Assembly (NCBI GenBank): GCA_020629255.1
Contig: JAHDDR010000002.1
Span: 1 to 64,000, forward strand
Source: Saprospiraceae bacterium
GTDB lineage: Bacteria > Bacteroidota > Bacteroidia > Chitinophagales > Saprospiraceae
Reading direction: 5' to 3'
Length of the DNA: 64,000 bases
Within the stretch, counting starts at the first letter, position 1; every line of letters begins with the position of its first letter. The translations under genes were made by a program, and so were the position numbers. The notes beneath the pieces were generated by a model. The model saw only the letters and a program-made list of their open reading frames with translations. It did not search any database and was not told where the DNA came from. This document shows positions 37,157-47,892 of this stretch, in pieces.

Positions 37157-39532
37157 ATGGATCATTGGAGGGATAAATCAAAAAATGTAACGTTGTTACA
37201 AAAAATAATAAAATGGAATCTGGTAGCAGTACTACTTTTTTTCCCGTTTATCTTATTTTCCCAATCTCAACTTTTGCACCCACAAGAAGTTGTTTTCGAA
37301 CCTCAAGGCGGTTTTTATGAAGGGAAAATAGAAGTCGTACTTTCGCATTCGGAAGAAAATACAGAAATATATTATTCATTGGATGGCTCCGAACCCAACA
37401 CATCTTCTATCCGATATAAATCTCCTTTATCTTTTGATACCACAACGTTGATACGAGCAGTCGTGTATCATCCTGGAAAAAAGGAATATTCCAGAATAGA
37501 ATCTTCGACCTATTTTATCAACGAACCGCATACCGATTGGATGGTGGTTTCTTTGGCCATCGAACCCAAAATGTTATTTGATACCATTTACGGACTTTTC
37601 GAAAAAGGGGTGAACAATGATTTACGGGGGATTGCTAATTATGGTGCCAATTTTTGGGATCGGAGGGAACATTTCATGAACGTCGAACTTTTCGAATCGG
37701 ATAGTACAACGGTGTATCGGAGTCCATGTGGTTTCCGTTTGTTTGGTGGTATGAGCCGTACGTTCCCTCAAAAATCCATGTTGATGATTTCCCGTTTGCG
37801 ATATGGGGAAAAAAGATTCAAGCATCGTTTTTTTGAACAAACCAAATTAAAAAAATTCAAATATCTGATTCTTAGAAATGCGGGAAGTGATTGGGGTAGG
37901 GCACATGGTCGAGATGCCATTATCAATGGAATGGTCGATGATTGGAAAATAGACAAACAAGCCTATCGGCCTTGTCATGTATATTTGAATGGAAAATATT
38001 TTGGTGTTTATTATTTGAGGGAAAAAATCAATTCTTATTTTGTTGCATCCCATCATCGGGCAGTGGATCCGGATACCTTGGATTTAATTGAACACAGACA
38101 TGCCTTGCGAAAAGGGAGCAAAAGTGGCTACCTCAAAATGATTCAATTTTTGGAAGAGGAAGATATGTCCTTGAAAAAAAATTATGACTTCCTCAAAAAA
38201 TTAATGAATGTCGAAAATTATGCAGATTATAAATTGCTGCAAATTTTTATTGATAATTCGGATGCCGGAGGGAACATCAAATTTTGGAGAACGGATAGTT
38301 ATGACAAGGGTCGTTGGCAATGGATTTTATACGATACAGATTGGGGATTCGGTTTAATGAAAACCAAAGCTTATTTACATAATAGTTTGGAATTCCATAC
38401 CAAAGAAGATGGTCCCGATTGGCCCAATCCACCTTGGAGTACTCTCATCCTTCGGAAATTATTAGAAAATAAAGAATTCGAACATCTTTTTCTCAATCGT
38501 TTTTGCGATCGTTTAAATACGACTTTTTTATCGGATACGATGGTGGCACAAATAACAGCCCATCAAGAAATGTTAGACCCGGAAATGCCCCGCCAGTTTC
38601 AACGTTGGAACCATAGCAAGCGGGTTTGGAATATCCATTATAATAGAATGAGAAAGTTTGCCAAGGAACGTCCGGCTATCATGTGGAAACATTTAATGGA
38701 TAAATTTGATACAGGCAAAAAAGTAAAAGTAGAATTAACGGCAACCGGAAGGGGAAGGGTCTGGATGAATGAAAATATAAAGGTGAGTTATGTAAAACCA
38801 CTTACCGGTTATTATTTTGAAAAAATTCCCATAACGTTACATGCACAACCCCGTTTGGGTTTTAAATTTTCTCATTGGGAAGGTTTAGAGTCGACAAAAC
38901 CATTTGTTTCTGTGAAATTAAAAGGGAAGGAAATCGAAAAAATAAAAGCGGTTTTTGTTCCGGTTACCACTTCATTACAAGATTCGATTGTATTTAATGA
39001 AGTGAGTTGCTACAACAAACAATCCGGTGATTGGGTTGAAATCCATAATTTGACAAAATCGAATATCAATGTTTCGAATTGGATCGTCAAGAATAAAAAA
39101 AAGGAATATAAATTACCTGATTTTTGGCTCAGCCCGGATGGCTATGTTGTGATTGCAAGAGATACGGCAAAATTCAAGCAGGCATTTCCTCAATATAGCA
39201 ATCGGGTACTTGGAGATTTTGATTTTGGATTGGACAAAAAAGCGGATAAATTAGAACTTTATACTTATAAAGGAGCTATGGTCGATACTTTTTCCTATGA
39301 GATTTCTACACCGGGAACAGCATTTACCATTGATTTAAAATCACCGGGAATAGATAATGGAAATCGGGATAATTGGGAAGTGAAATATGGTGTTGGAACA
39401 CCGGCTGAACACAACCCTTCCTATTTGGCGGTATTGGCACATAAAGCCCAAATGCATTGGCTCACCATCGGAATGATTTTCGGAATCATTATGGTTTCTA
39501 TTTTTATTTATTTGGCGAATAGGAGTGGATGA
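37157..39532 (+). CDS. CotH-kinase family protein with chitobiase-type and lamin-tail-like domains and C-terminal TM helix
   Basis: YYSLDGSEPNTSS; KYLILRNAGSDWGRAHGRDAIINGMV; GKYFGVYYLREKIN; WQWILYDTDWGFG; FNEVSCYNKQSGDWVEIHNLT. Confidence 0.9.
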   Translation: MDHWRDKSKNVTLLQKIIKWNLVAVLLFFPFILFSQSQLLHPQEVVFEPQGGFYEGKIEVVLSHSEENTEIYYSLDGSEPNTSSIRYKSPLSFDTTTLIRAVVYHPGKKEYSRIESSTYFINEPHTDWMVVSLAIEPKMLFDTIYGLFEKGVNNDLRGIANYGANFWDRREHFMNVELFESDSTTVYRSPCGFRLFGGMSRTFPQKSMLMISRLRYGEKRFKHRFFEQTKLKKFKYLILRNAGSDWGRAHGRDAIINGMVDDWKIDKQAYRPCHVYLNGKYFGVYYLREKINSYFVASHHRAVDPDTLDLIEHRHALRKGSKSGYLKMIQFLEEEDMSLKKNYDFLKKLMNVENYADYKLLQIFIDNSDAGGNIKFWRTDSYDKGRWQWILYDTDWGFGLMKTKAYLHNSLEFHTKEDGPDWPNPPWSTLILRKLLENKEFEHLFLNRFCDRLNTTFLSDTMVAQITAHQEMLDPEMPRQFQRWNHSKRVWNIHYNRMRKFAKERPAIMWKHLMDKFDTGKKVKVELTATGRGRVWMNENIKVSYVKPLTGYYFEKIPITLHAQPRLGFKFSHWEGLESTKPFVSVKLKGKEIEKIKAVFVPVTTSLQDSIVFNEVSCYNKQSGDWVEIHNLTKSNINVSNWIVKNKKKEYKLPDFWLSPDGYVVIARDTAKFKQAFPQYSNRVLGDFDFGLDKKADKLELYTYKGAMVDTFSYEISTPGTAFTIDLKSPGIDNGNRDNWEVKYGVGTPAEHNPSYLAVLAHKAQMHWLTIGMIFGIIMVSIFIYLANRSG

Positions 39533-39760
39533 GGTCACAAATTTACTTGTTTTTTCAAAAAGCCTTTCGTCGTTAGAAGATTTGATTTGACAGCGAGAAA
39601 TAATTTTAACCGTCTAATAATGATGTTTTAAAGACTTCATTCGGCATTTCACCTGCAAGAACAAAAAAACATTGTGCTATATATCGGTTTTGATATAAGG
39701 ATTTAAGGGTTAATATGTTTTTTTGTTCTGTTACAGATTTATCCTCGCCTATTTTTTTCG

Positions 39761-39774
39761 TTGACCTACATCAA
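39761..39774 (+). promoter_or_regulatory. Putative Crp/Fnr-family (FNR/DNR-like) box upstream of the STAS gene
   Basis: TTGACCTACATCAA, one mismatch from the consensus TTGATnnnnATCAA, 84 nt before the start codon. Confidence 0.5.
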
Positions 39775-39857
39775 AATCCATTTAATATAATTTTTCTAAT
39801 TGCCTCCCATTATTTCTAGAACTTGTAGATATAATCATTTACAAAATTAATGAGGTT

Positions 39858-40217
39858 ATGGAAAATTTGAAATTGAATTCGCAGTTAATTGTTCAAGGAA
39901 CGTTTACTAAAAAGATTTATTCTTTTAAAGGAGCCATGAAATCTACATCAGCATTGTTGATGAAAAAAAATATTCAGAATTGGTTTGATACAAGTGTGTC
40001 AGAATGTGTTCTGAATTTGAAAAATATAAATGAATTGGATATCGTTGGCATTAATTTGTTGGTTCAGTTAAAAATGATTGCCCGTCGTCATGGAATACGA
40101 TTTATGATTCAAGCGTCTTATAAAAAAGAAATTGTTGAAACGTTCAACGATACAGGCATGAAAGAAATTCTAGGCGTAACCTATAGGATAGAAAATGTGG
40201 CAAGAAAAGTGGCTTGA
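39858..40217 (+). CDS. STAS-domain (anti-sigma-factor antagonist-like) protein
   Basis: VLNLKNINELDIVGINLLVQLKMIARRHGIRFMI...ETFNDTGMKEILGV. Confidence 0.75.
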   Translation: MENLKLNSQLIVQGTFTKKIYSFKGAMKSTSALLMKKNIQNWFDTSVSECVLNLKNINELDIVGINLLVQLKMIARRHGIRFMIQASYKKEIVETFNDTGMKEILGVTYRIENVARKVA

Positions 40218-40250
40218 AATATAAAGTGTAAACTAGGAAATTATGGATAA

Positions 40251-40286
40251 AAAAATCGCAAGACTTAATTAAGTCTTGCGATTTTT
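40251..40286. terminator. Bidirectional terminator between the STAS and glycosyltransferase genes
   Basis: AAAAATCGCAAGACTTAATTAAGTCTTGCGATTTTTT with A/T tracts on both sides. Confidence 0.85.
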
Positions 40287-40308
40287 TTTTATGTATGGTA
40301 AAATGTTT

Positions 40309-41517
40309 TCAAGCAGATACAATAATTTTAGCATTCGTATTCAGCTGTCCACAAATTGAAGCAAAATGCAAATAATACCAATCGGCCATTTCTGACATGG
40401 GAAGAGAAGTGGCGGCTAAATAATTTTGTTTTCCTAAGTGGGCTCTATATTCATCGTCCATGATTACTTTTTCAATGGCTTCAGACATACTTTCGGCATT
40501 GCCGGGTTCGAAAAATGCACCTTCGTAACCTTCTTCTTCAATCAATTTTTCTAAATCTCCAATATTGGGCAGAACAACGGCTTTTCCATAACTTCCTGCC
40601 TGATGAAGAATGCCGGAGCTGCCGGTAGTGCCGGTATAAGGGAAAACAGCAACCGTGCTATTGTAGAATAAATCTGGAATATCTTCTTCGGCTACATAAC
40701 CTGTAAAATGAACGTTAGGTATATGAGCATATTCTTTTTTTACTCTTTCCAAATATCCTTTGTTGTTGGGATTGTCTGATCCAGCAATGACAATCTTGAT
40801 TTCTTTGTCCGTTCTTTTTCTTACCATATCTACAGCTTCAATCATGGGCTCTACTTTTTTGTAGGTTCCGAATTTTCCGAATGCCATAACAGAGTAGGGT
40901 AGTTTCGTTTTTGAAAAATCGGGCATAGGAGGAATTTCAAAGCTACCATGAGGAACTAGGGCGATATTTTCTTTCTGATATTTTTTCTTCAAAACATCCA
41001 CATACTTCGATATCGTTACTGTTAGTAAATTCGATTTTAATAAACAGGATGTAAGGAATGTTCCTATAAGATTAAATAAATAATTCAAAATTTTAATATT
41101 AGATATGCCGGCACTATCTAGGTCAACTTCTTCCAAAATATTGTGGAGCAGAACGACAGAAGGAATTTTTTTCCACCTTAAAAACATGGGAAGCATAAGC
41201 CCTAATGCAGCAGGAATTTTTTTATCTCCGAAAGAGAGAAATTGTATATTGAAGAAAACAACATCCGGTTGTAATTCTTTAATTTTTTTATAAATGTTCC
41301 TGAAATTCGAATACGAATTAAAGTCCCAACAAGGATGGAAATTAACTTTTTCACCGAGTTCTCCCAAAGGGTATTTTTCACCATCAGGTAGGTGATCGGT
41401 TATTAAATCAATACGAGAAAATTCTTCCTTGTCTTTAAAATGATTAACCAAGTGAAAATTATACTCATTAAGAGTTCCTTTACTAGGTGGATATGCCGAT
41501 ACGATAGCTACTTTCAT
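40309..41517 (-). CDS. Glycosyltransferase family 4 (GT-B)
   Basis: MAFGKFGTYKKVEPMIEAVDMV...VHFTGYVAEEDIPDLFYNSTVAVFPYTGTTGSSGILHQAGSYGKAVVLPNIG. Confidence 0.9.
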   Translation of the reverse strand: MKVAIVSAYPPSKGTLNEYNFHLVNHFKDKEEFSRIDLITDHLPDGEKYPLGELGEKVNFHPCWDFNSYSNFRNIYKKIKELQPDVVFFNIQFLSFGDKKIPAALGLMLPMFLRWKKIPSVVLLHNILEEVDLDSAGISNIKILNYLFNLIGTFLTSCLLKSNLLTVTISKYVDVLKKKYQKENIALVPHGSFEIPPMPDFSKTKLPYSVMAFGKFGTYKKVEPMIEAVDMVRKRTDKEIKIVIAGSDNPNNKGYLERVKKEYAHIPNVHFTGYVAEEDIPDLFYNSTVAVFPYTGTTGSSGILHQAGSYGKAVVLPNIGDLEKLIEEEGYEGAFFEPGNAESMSEAIEKVIMDDEYRAHLGKQNYLAATSLPMSEMADWYYLHFASICGQLNTNAKIIVSA

Positions 41518-41552
41518 ATTTGATGTATTTATATACTGAGAGGTGTATTTTT

Positions 41553-43256
41553 TTACGATGTTTTTTGTGAAAAGATTCTTTTTATTATCTTAAATAAAAT
41601 GCTCATTGATAAAAGTATTAAAAGGCATGTGAAATAGAATGGTTTTCTAAAAGATTCAAAAATGAGATTTTTTGTGGCGATATGCTTTTCAGGGTCAATC
41701 AAAATTTTTGCCGAAGGTTTTAATGTTCCTTCTAGGTTTATTATTCCGTAATTTTTTTGAGGTCTTTTTCTCCAAGGCAATGGACTGAAAATTTCATTTG
41801 GAATATCTTCGAAATCGTATAGGGTCCAAGCTAAGAAATGGGTGCCTTGATAATGGTTCAAAGTATTTAATATGTCAGAAAAATATTTTTCTTGTTCTTT
41901 TCCAGTTTTTGAAAAAGGGAACCAAAATGAATTATATGTACTTTGACCAAATTCTCCCAGCATAATGACTTTGTTGGGATGATGTTTTCTTATCTGTTCT
42001 ATTCCTTTTTTCAAAGTTTCAGTATCTTTATAATGATGGAAAGAAATAAAATCCAAATGTTCTCCGAGTAAGTCTGCAACATTCGTACTGCTCCATCCAA
42101 TGGTAATAAGATGATTCGGATCATATTTTTTTGTTCGTTCAATCATGAATTCCAACCAAGCTAATACATCTTTCTTTTTATGATTTTCAAAATCGAGGTC
42201 GGGTTCGTTTTTTATGTCCCATGCTAAAATTTGAGGGTGATTTTTGTATCGGTTTAAAAGATGTTCCAATTGTCTGTCCGAGGCAGCCCAATTAGATAAA
42301 TGGTAGTTGTGAATAAAATCAAATAGGGTAGGAATAACGTATAGATTGTTCTCCTGTGCAATTTGTAATAATGAATCGAGTTGTTGTAGGTGATATTCTT
42401 CCGTATGCCCTTTACCGAATTCATGGAAAGGAACGAAAATTCGAACCGTATTTAAACCCAAAGAACGGATTAATTTAAAATCTTTTTGAAGAGTATCAGT
42501 AGAAAATTTTTTCCACATATCCCAAGAAGCATGTTGAGGATAATAATTTATTCCTTTGGATTTAAATGGAATTCCATTTGAAACGAATTCCCCTTTTTTA
42601 TTAATACTAAATATTTTTTTTGTTTTATTTTTTTGAGTTTGTTCTTTTTTTATTTTCCTGGGCACAACATGTTTGATTTGCCAGGATTCGTCTTTATAAA
42701 TCATCACAACATCTTGTGTGATTCTATATTTTCTTACGAAGGATAATTGATTATTTTCATCCCTGATCTTTTCAATAACCAATGCGGCTGTATCTGTAAA
42801 TGAAACGATTTGTCCATCTAATGAGTATAAGTGAAAATCTAAATTATGTTCAATATCTATTCGTTCAATTTTTCTTTTTTTATCTTCATTTATTTTTTCA
42901 AATTTTTTAAAGTATTTAATTTTATCATTTGCAAAAAACATTTCACTGTTTTCTAAATGTCCCTGATCGTGAAATAAATTATGGTAATACCAAGCATTGG
43001 CATAATCAGAAGAAATTCTTTGCTTGGCATAGTCTTCAACTTTTCTGCCTTCGTTGCCATTATCTATCCAACGGAAAATAGGTGTGTGATCTGAAATTCC
43101 CTTTTCGGCTTCTAATAAAATATCTTTTTTACTAGCACCAGTGTTAAAATAGGCAAAAGCAGTAGAAAACAATCCAAGAGAAAATACATAAAGAATCAGA
43201 GTTCCTATTGCAAGAAGAATTAAAAGGTTTTTATGTTCTTTTTTTTCGGGGTTCAT
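41553..43256 (-). CDS. Membrane-anchored GH5/clan GH-A-like glycoside hydrolase
   Basis: SKGINYYPQHASW; LRSLGLNTVRIFVPFHEF-like; ILAWDIKNEPDLD (acid/base Glu); VIMLGEFGQST (nucleophile Glu); TM segments at both ends. Confidence 0.88.
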   Translation of the reverse strand: MNPEKKEHKNLLILLAIGTLILYVFSLGLFSTAFAYFNTGASKKDILLEAEKGISDHTPIFRWIDNGNEGRKVEDYAKQRISSDYANAWYYHNLFHDQGHLENSEMFFANDKIKYFKKFEKINEDKKRKIERIDIEHNLDFHLYSLDGQIVSFTDTAALVIEKIRDENNQLSFVRKYRITQDVVMIYKDESWQIKHVVPRKIKKEQTQKNKTKKIFSINKKGEFVSNGIPFKSKGINYYPQHASWDMWKKFSTDTLQKDFKLIRSLGLNTVRIFVPFHEFGKGHTEEYHLQQLDSLLQIAQENNLYVIPTLFDFIHNYHLSNWAASDRQLEHLLNRYKNHPQILAWDIKNEPDLDFENHKKKDVLAWLEFMIERTKKYDPNHLITIGWSSTNVADLLGEHLDFISFHHYKDTETLKKGIEQIRKHHPNKVIMLGEFGQSTYNSFWFPFSKTGKEQEKYFSDILNTLNHYQGTHFLAWTLYDFEDIPNEIFSPLPWRKRPQKNYGIINLEGTLKPSAKILIDPEKHIATKNLIFESFRKPFYFTCLLILLSMSILFKIIKRIFSQKTS

Positions 43257-44497
43257 AAGGTTATTTTTTTCACTATGGTTTTATCCGAATATCTGGCAAG
43301 GACTTCGAATTCTTGACTTGAAATAAATAATTCTTTCAGGGGGATAAATGCCATACCATCCTTAAGTATAGCCTTCATGTTTTTTTCTTTTTTATTTTCT
43401 TCTTTTATTCGGAATAATACCTCGTGTCCATCGGGTACGTATTGACCTAAATATGTGGTGATAGGACCCACGATTATTTTTTGTTGTTCAGGTATGTAAG
43501 CGATTTCAAAGTTATTAATGATGCTTTTGAATATCATTCGAATGGTATTGCTCTTTGCATTTCCACTAAGGGCTTGGATTTTATAAATTTCTGAAACAAT
43601 TGGATTTTTAAATTGGATTTTTGCAACACCCTCTACGGTGACGCCTGTGTATTGGCTTATTTTATTTTTATTATTGATGATTGAAAACGTAACGATGGTT
43701 CCATCCATTACAAGGTTTCCAATTTTATCTTTTATCGGATTTGTTTTTATCGTTGTGAAATGATTCCCATCTGATAAATTTGAAAAAGAAGGATTGTCTA
43801 TTTTAATTTCATGGGGCCAACCTGGTTCTTCGTCAACATATTTTTCTTTAGAAATAGATTGGTCGCATTGTATGGCACAAAGTGTTTTTCCTGTTTTTTC
43901 TTGCGAATAAAAAGTATGGTGAGAAATTAAATGATTTATTTTTATTTCATGATGTTCGATAGATTTGTTAGGGCGTATTAATTTATAATAATTTGGTGTG
44001 TTTTCTTCAGGAGGATTCTTGAACTCGTCGGTAGGCATAGCGATGAGCATAGCCGGTTCGGATGTTGTAGTTATGATGGATTTCGGACCAATGTATGATT
44101 GCATTTTATCAACAGCCTTTCCAGGACGAATCGTTATTTCTTTTTCGAAAAGTAATTGATCCTCTTGATATAATTCAAGAAAAAGGATGCCTGATTTCTG
44201 CGTGATTATTGAGTCTAGAGTTATCTTCTTTTTTTTGATTTCTAGAATGTCACTACCCACCATCGATGTTGAAACGAGTAATAAATTTTCAGGTATTTTT
44301 TCACTCGATAAATTTAGATGTAACGTTAATATTTCTCCGGCAATTAAAGTATTGGGAGATGAAAAATCAAGTGACTCTATTTTGGTATATTCTTTTGTTT
44401 CTTCTTGTTTCTTTTGGCAAGAAGAAACAAATATTAAAGATGTTATCAAAAATAGAATTGAATGATATAGGATACTATGTTTTTTAGATACTCTCAT
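43253..44497 (-). CDS. Secreted lipoprotein, Ig-like, unknown function
   Basis: Lipobox FVSSC; beta-rich; ATGA overlap with the downstream GH gene. Confidence 0.7.
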   Translation of the reverse strand: MRVSKKHSILYHSILFLITSLIFVSSCQKKQEETKEYTKIESLDFSSPNTLIAGEILTLHLNLSSEKIPENLLLVSTSMVGSDILEIKKKKITLDSIITQKSGILFLELYQEDQLLFEKEITIRPGKAVDKMQSYIGPKSIITTTSEPAMLIAMPTDEFKNPPEENTPNYYKLIRPNKSIEHHEIKINHLISHHTFYSQEKTGKTLCAIQCDQSISKEKYVDEEPGWPHEIKIDNPSFSNLSDGNHFTTIKTNPIKDKIGNLVMDGTIVTFSIINNKNKISQYTGVTVEGVAKIQFKNPIVSEIYKIQALSGNAKSNTIRMIFKSIINNFEIAYIPEQQKIIVGPITTYLGQYVPDGHEVLFRIKEENKKEKNMKAILKDGMAFIPLKELFISSQEFEVLARYSDKTIVKKITL

Positions 44498-47400
44498 TAG
44501 AATAATGAAGGGATTCCGACAAAAGAATTGACCCCTAATTTTATTTTATAATCTTTATTTTGAATAAATAAATCATTGCAAGATTCAATTCCTCTGCCCT
44601 TGAGGAAAACACTTTGTTGCAGGCCGTTGACATATCGATCCTCTTGTTCGATTTCATCTATGATAATAATTTCATCTAATTCTTGGAGAGAATGAGAGAA
44701 GGACGTGTTTCTTTGTGGGCGAACCGATTTTGTAACGAATTGATGTTCCACCCAAATCACTTCACAATTGTCATTATGGTACGAAACAATTAATTCGGGA
44801 ATCGTGATTTCATCGACGCCTGTATTTACGATAGAACCATCAATAGATGTTTCTTTTGTTTGTTCATTGAAATGATATTGATCAATTTGACCATACTTAA
44901 AAATATAATTATTTTCTGCCACTGCTTTTGTAAATAGTTTACAAGTTATTTTATCAGATTCAAAAATGAAAGGATGGAATTCGTCCGGATTTAAAATGTC
45001 GGGTTTCTTTTCATGATCTTCTCTCCAGGAAAGTTTTTCAAATTCTATATTGAAAGCCGTTTTTTCTTTGGGTAATAATTTGTGTTGAACTCCGAATTTT
45101 GAATTATAAGAAATAATCTTTTCTCCTTTTTCATCAAATATTTCTGCCGTAATTGTAATGTGAGCTGGAAGGTTATCTGTGTTTTGAATTTCTCCTACTA
45201 CATAAATCAAACTATCTTTTCTGACAACCTTTGCACTATGTATATATAATTCAGGGCGATCTACCACATCTTCGGGAACGGTGGACAGCGTTGATACCCT
45301 TCTTTTTCCTTGTTTGAAAAATCTTACTTCCGGTTGACTGATAAATTGATCTGGAGGAAGAGAGATGTCAAATTTTTTAGCTTTGATATACCATTTGTTT
45401 TTTATTTTTTCTAAAAAAAAGATATCTTCTTTTTCAAATTTTTCCAAAGGTGTAATCCAATGGGTAATGGTTTTTATTTCTGCAGTATTTTCAGTTTGTT
45501 GGATTACTTCTTGTTGAATCCCGTCCATTTTTCCATATGAACTGAAAATGCCATCATCTACAGAAACTTCCAGAATATATTGTTCATAACTTAAACTGTC
45601 GTTGGGATTAAAATAAGAGTGAGCCTCTTTAAATCTTTTGAAATCCAAAGCATCATAATAGGATTCTATTGTTTTTTCTGGAGTGACTTGAAATTTTTTG
45701 AAAAATACATCCTGTCCCGACCACCATATCATTATGATGGGTACGATAAGGATGGCAGGGATAAGTCCTAAAAATGGTTTTGATGTTTTCGAAATATTTA
45801 TTTTTGAGGTATAGGAGGGGTCGTTATGTTTTCCTTTTATTCTGAAAATCCAAATTCTCAAATAAAAATTAATGAGTATGGCAATAAATAAACACAATAA
45901 GGGTAATACACCCCACATAATTCTTTGGTATAAGGGAATTTGTTTCATGGGTAATCGGGGCGGAAGATTTTTTACATCTTGTTTTTCCCAAACCATAATC
46001 CCGTTTTCCAATCGTTGAACCCGATGCCAACCGGCATAATGTAAAAGAGGATCATAGAATTTATCATTCGAAAAAATAAATTTCAAATGATATTTTTCTG
46101 GAACCGTTAAAAATTGTTGAAGGGAACCCAAACCTTCCAAACCATTGAATTTACTATTCTCCAACCGTTCGACGGCCCTTGAAGTTAGTTCGGGAACTCT
46201 CCGGGCAGAATGATAATTTCCATCTATGGATTTGGCTTCAGTATTAGCAGAAAGCCAAGCCACCTGATCGCCAAAACCCAATGTGAGGTATCGCCATTTA
46301 TAATGTTCGTCCCGTTCTAAAAATGAAACAATAGGTGATACATCTATGCTTGCAGGTTGTAAAGGGCGGAGTTGATGTAAATTGACAATTAAAATAGTTT
46401 GAATGATAAAATAAGAGAAAATCAACATTTGTACACCCAACTTAGCAAGCCGTCCTACTTTTTGTTCTAATGCCCAATCATAGTCTCCGGAAAATAAGCG
46501 GAGGAAAAATTGTCCAACAAAAGGAATTGCCATGACCGATGCCCAAAATGTAAAACGATCCAGTGTTAGGATATTGAAAGCGGTTTCTCCTAATAATAAT
46601 TTAGGTAAAGGAGTAGTGCCTCCGGTTCCTAGTAATACTAGTAATGCAAAAGACATTCCTATAAAAAAATTCCGACCCGTAAAAAATTGTTTAAATAAAT
46701 AAGGTAAAAGGGGAAGTGCTATTCCCCAAGGGATGATAAAAAAGACAATACCACTGCTTTTTACTTGTAAAAAATTATCTCTTGAACCATGTGGTATGGG
46801 TATTTGATTAATGGGATCTGTTTTAGACCAATACCAATAAGGGAACATCACGAATATCAAAAGGAATAAAAACGCAGCACCAAAAAGAATAAATTTGTAA
46901 CGATATTTCCAAATCTCCAATAAGAATTTCTTTATCGGTTCCCATCTGAATTCTACTTTTTCGATTCCACAGCGATCCATGAGTGCGGTAAGGATAACCG
47001 GAGCTACAAAAAATATCATTCCGAAAATGGTCGTGACATGATGTGCTGCTACTGTCACTGCAAAGAGTGAAAGTGCAGAAATTAAATAAAATCTTTTATT
47101 GTATCGTATCCATTTATAGACTTCGGTGGTTCCATGTAATAAAAAACCGATTCCGGCAATGGTGGGTAATTGCCCAAATACATGAATGGCCTCGACGATG
47201 GAAGGAGCAAGAATAGCAAATGATGCTGCGACTAAAGCTGATTTTTCGTCGACCCATATTTTGGAATAGCGATAAATGGCCATCACAAAATTGCAAATGA
47301 CCAAAATCCAAACCAGCATCATCGCTGTTTTTAATCCTATGATTTTAGAAAACAAAGCACCTAATTGATGAACCAAGGGTGGATAAGAAGTGGTCGTAAA

Positions 47401-47601
47401 ACCGGTGTACCAACGAAACTCCCAAGGTTCGAACCAAGATCTTCTATAATGATCGGCAAAAAAGGTATGTACGAAATTGTCGTAGGTATTGGGAAAGGAG
47501 TAAACAATCATGTTCCCATGTAGGATAAACGTCAAAAAAACGATACCCATGAGAATAGCATTGCTCGAAATTTGTCTTCTATATGTTGTTGTAAGTTCCA
47601 A
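44497..47601 (-). CDS. Polytopic membrane protein of the PTPS-related/GT-C-like type with C-terminal extracytoplasmic domains
   Basis: Many TM helices; YDNFVHTFFADHYRRSWFEPWEFRWYTGFTTTSYPPLVHQLGALFSK; 1-nt (TAATG) overlap with the downstream lipoprotein gene. Confidence 0.8.
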   Translation of the reverse strand: MELTTTYRRQISSNAILMGIVFLTFILHGNMIVYSFPNTYDNFVHTFFADHYRRSWFEPWEFRWYTGFTTTSYPPLVHQLGALFSKIIGLKTAMMLVWILVICNFVMAIYRYSKIWVDEKSALVAASFAILAPSIVEAIHVFGQLPTIAGIGFLLHGTTEVYKWIRYNKRFYLISALSLFAVTVAAHHVTTIFGMIFFVAPVILTALMDRCGIEKVEFRWEPIKKFLLEIWKYRYKFILFGAAFLFLLIFVMFPYWYWSKTDPINQIPIPHGSRDNFLQVKSSGIVFFIIPWGIALPLLPYLFKQFFTGRNFFIGMSFALLVLLGTGGTTPLPKLLLGETAFNILTLDRFTFWASVMAIPFVGQFFLRLFSGDYDWALEQKVGRLAKLGVQMLIFSYFIIQTILIVNLHQLRPLQPASIDVSPIVSFLERDEHYKWRYLTLGFGDQVAWLSANTEAKSIDGNYHSARRVPELTSRAVERLENSKFNGLEGLGSLQQFLTVPEKYHLKFIFSNDKFYDPLLHYAGWHRVQRLENGIMVWEKQDVKNLPPRLPMKQIPLYQRIMWGVLPLLCLFIAILINFYLRIWIFRIKGKHNDPSYTSKINISKTSKPFLGLIPAILIVPIIMIWWSGQDVFFKKFQVTPEKTIESYYDALDFKRFKEAHSYFNPNDSLSYEQYILEVSVDDGIFSSYGKMDGIQQEVIQQTENTAEIKTITHWITPLEKFEKEDIFFLEKIKNKWYIKAKKFDISLPPDQFISQPEVRFFKQGKRRVSTLSTVPEDVVDRPELYIHSAKVVRKDSLIYVVGEIQNTDNLPAHITITAEIFDEKGEKIISYNSKFGVQHKLLPKEKTAFNIEFEKLSWREDHEKKPDILNPDEFHPFIFESDKITCKLFTKAVAENNYIFKYGQIDQYHFNEQTKETSIDGSIVNTGVDEITIPELIVSYHNDNCEVIWVEHQFVTKSVRPQRNTSFSHSLQELDEIIIIDEIEQEDRYVNGLQQSVFLKGRGIESCNDLFIQNKDYKIKLGVNSFVGIPSLF

Positions 47602-47892
47602 TTTTTATGGTGATATCTTTATTTACATCCATATGTATGCCACAATCTCCTAACTTTTTAAATATTTATTTATTTCCCTCGATAGTTGTACGACTCAAAC
47701 CTTCTAAAGGTTGATTTCTGCAGATAAAAGTTGTTTTTACAAGGTTTTTGTGACTAAAGCTCTTTTTAATTCATTCACCGATACATCGAACCATTTCACC
47801 GACATAAAGTATAGATGTCACCTTTTCTTTGGTACGGGATTCAGGAAAAGGGCACAAATTGAGGTCATCAATCAACCATAAACATTGGCGAT

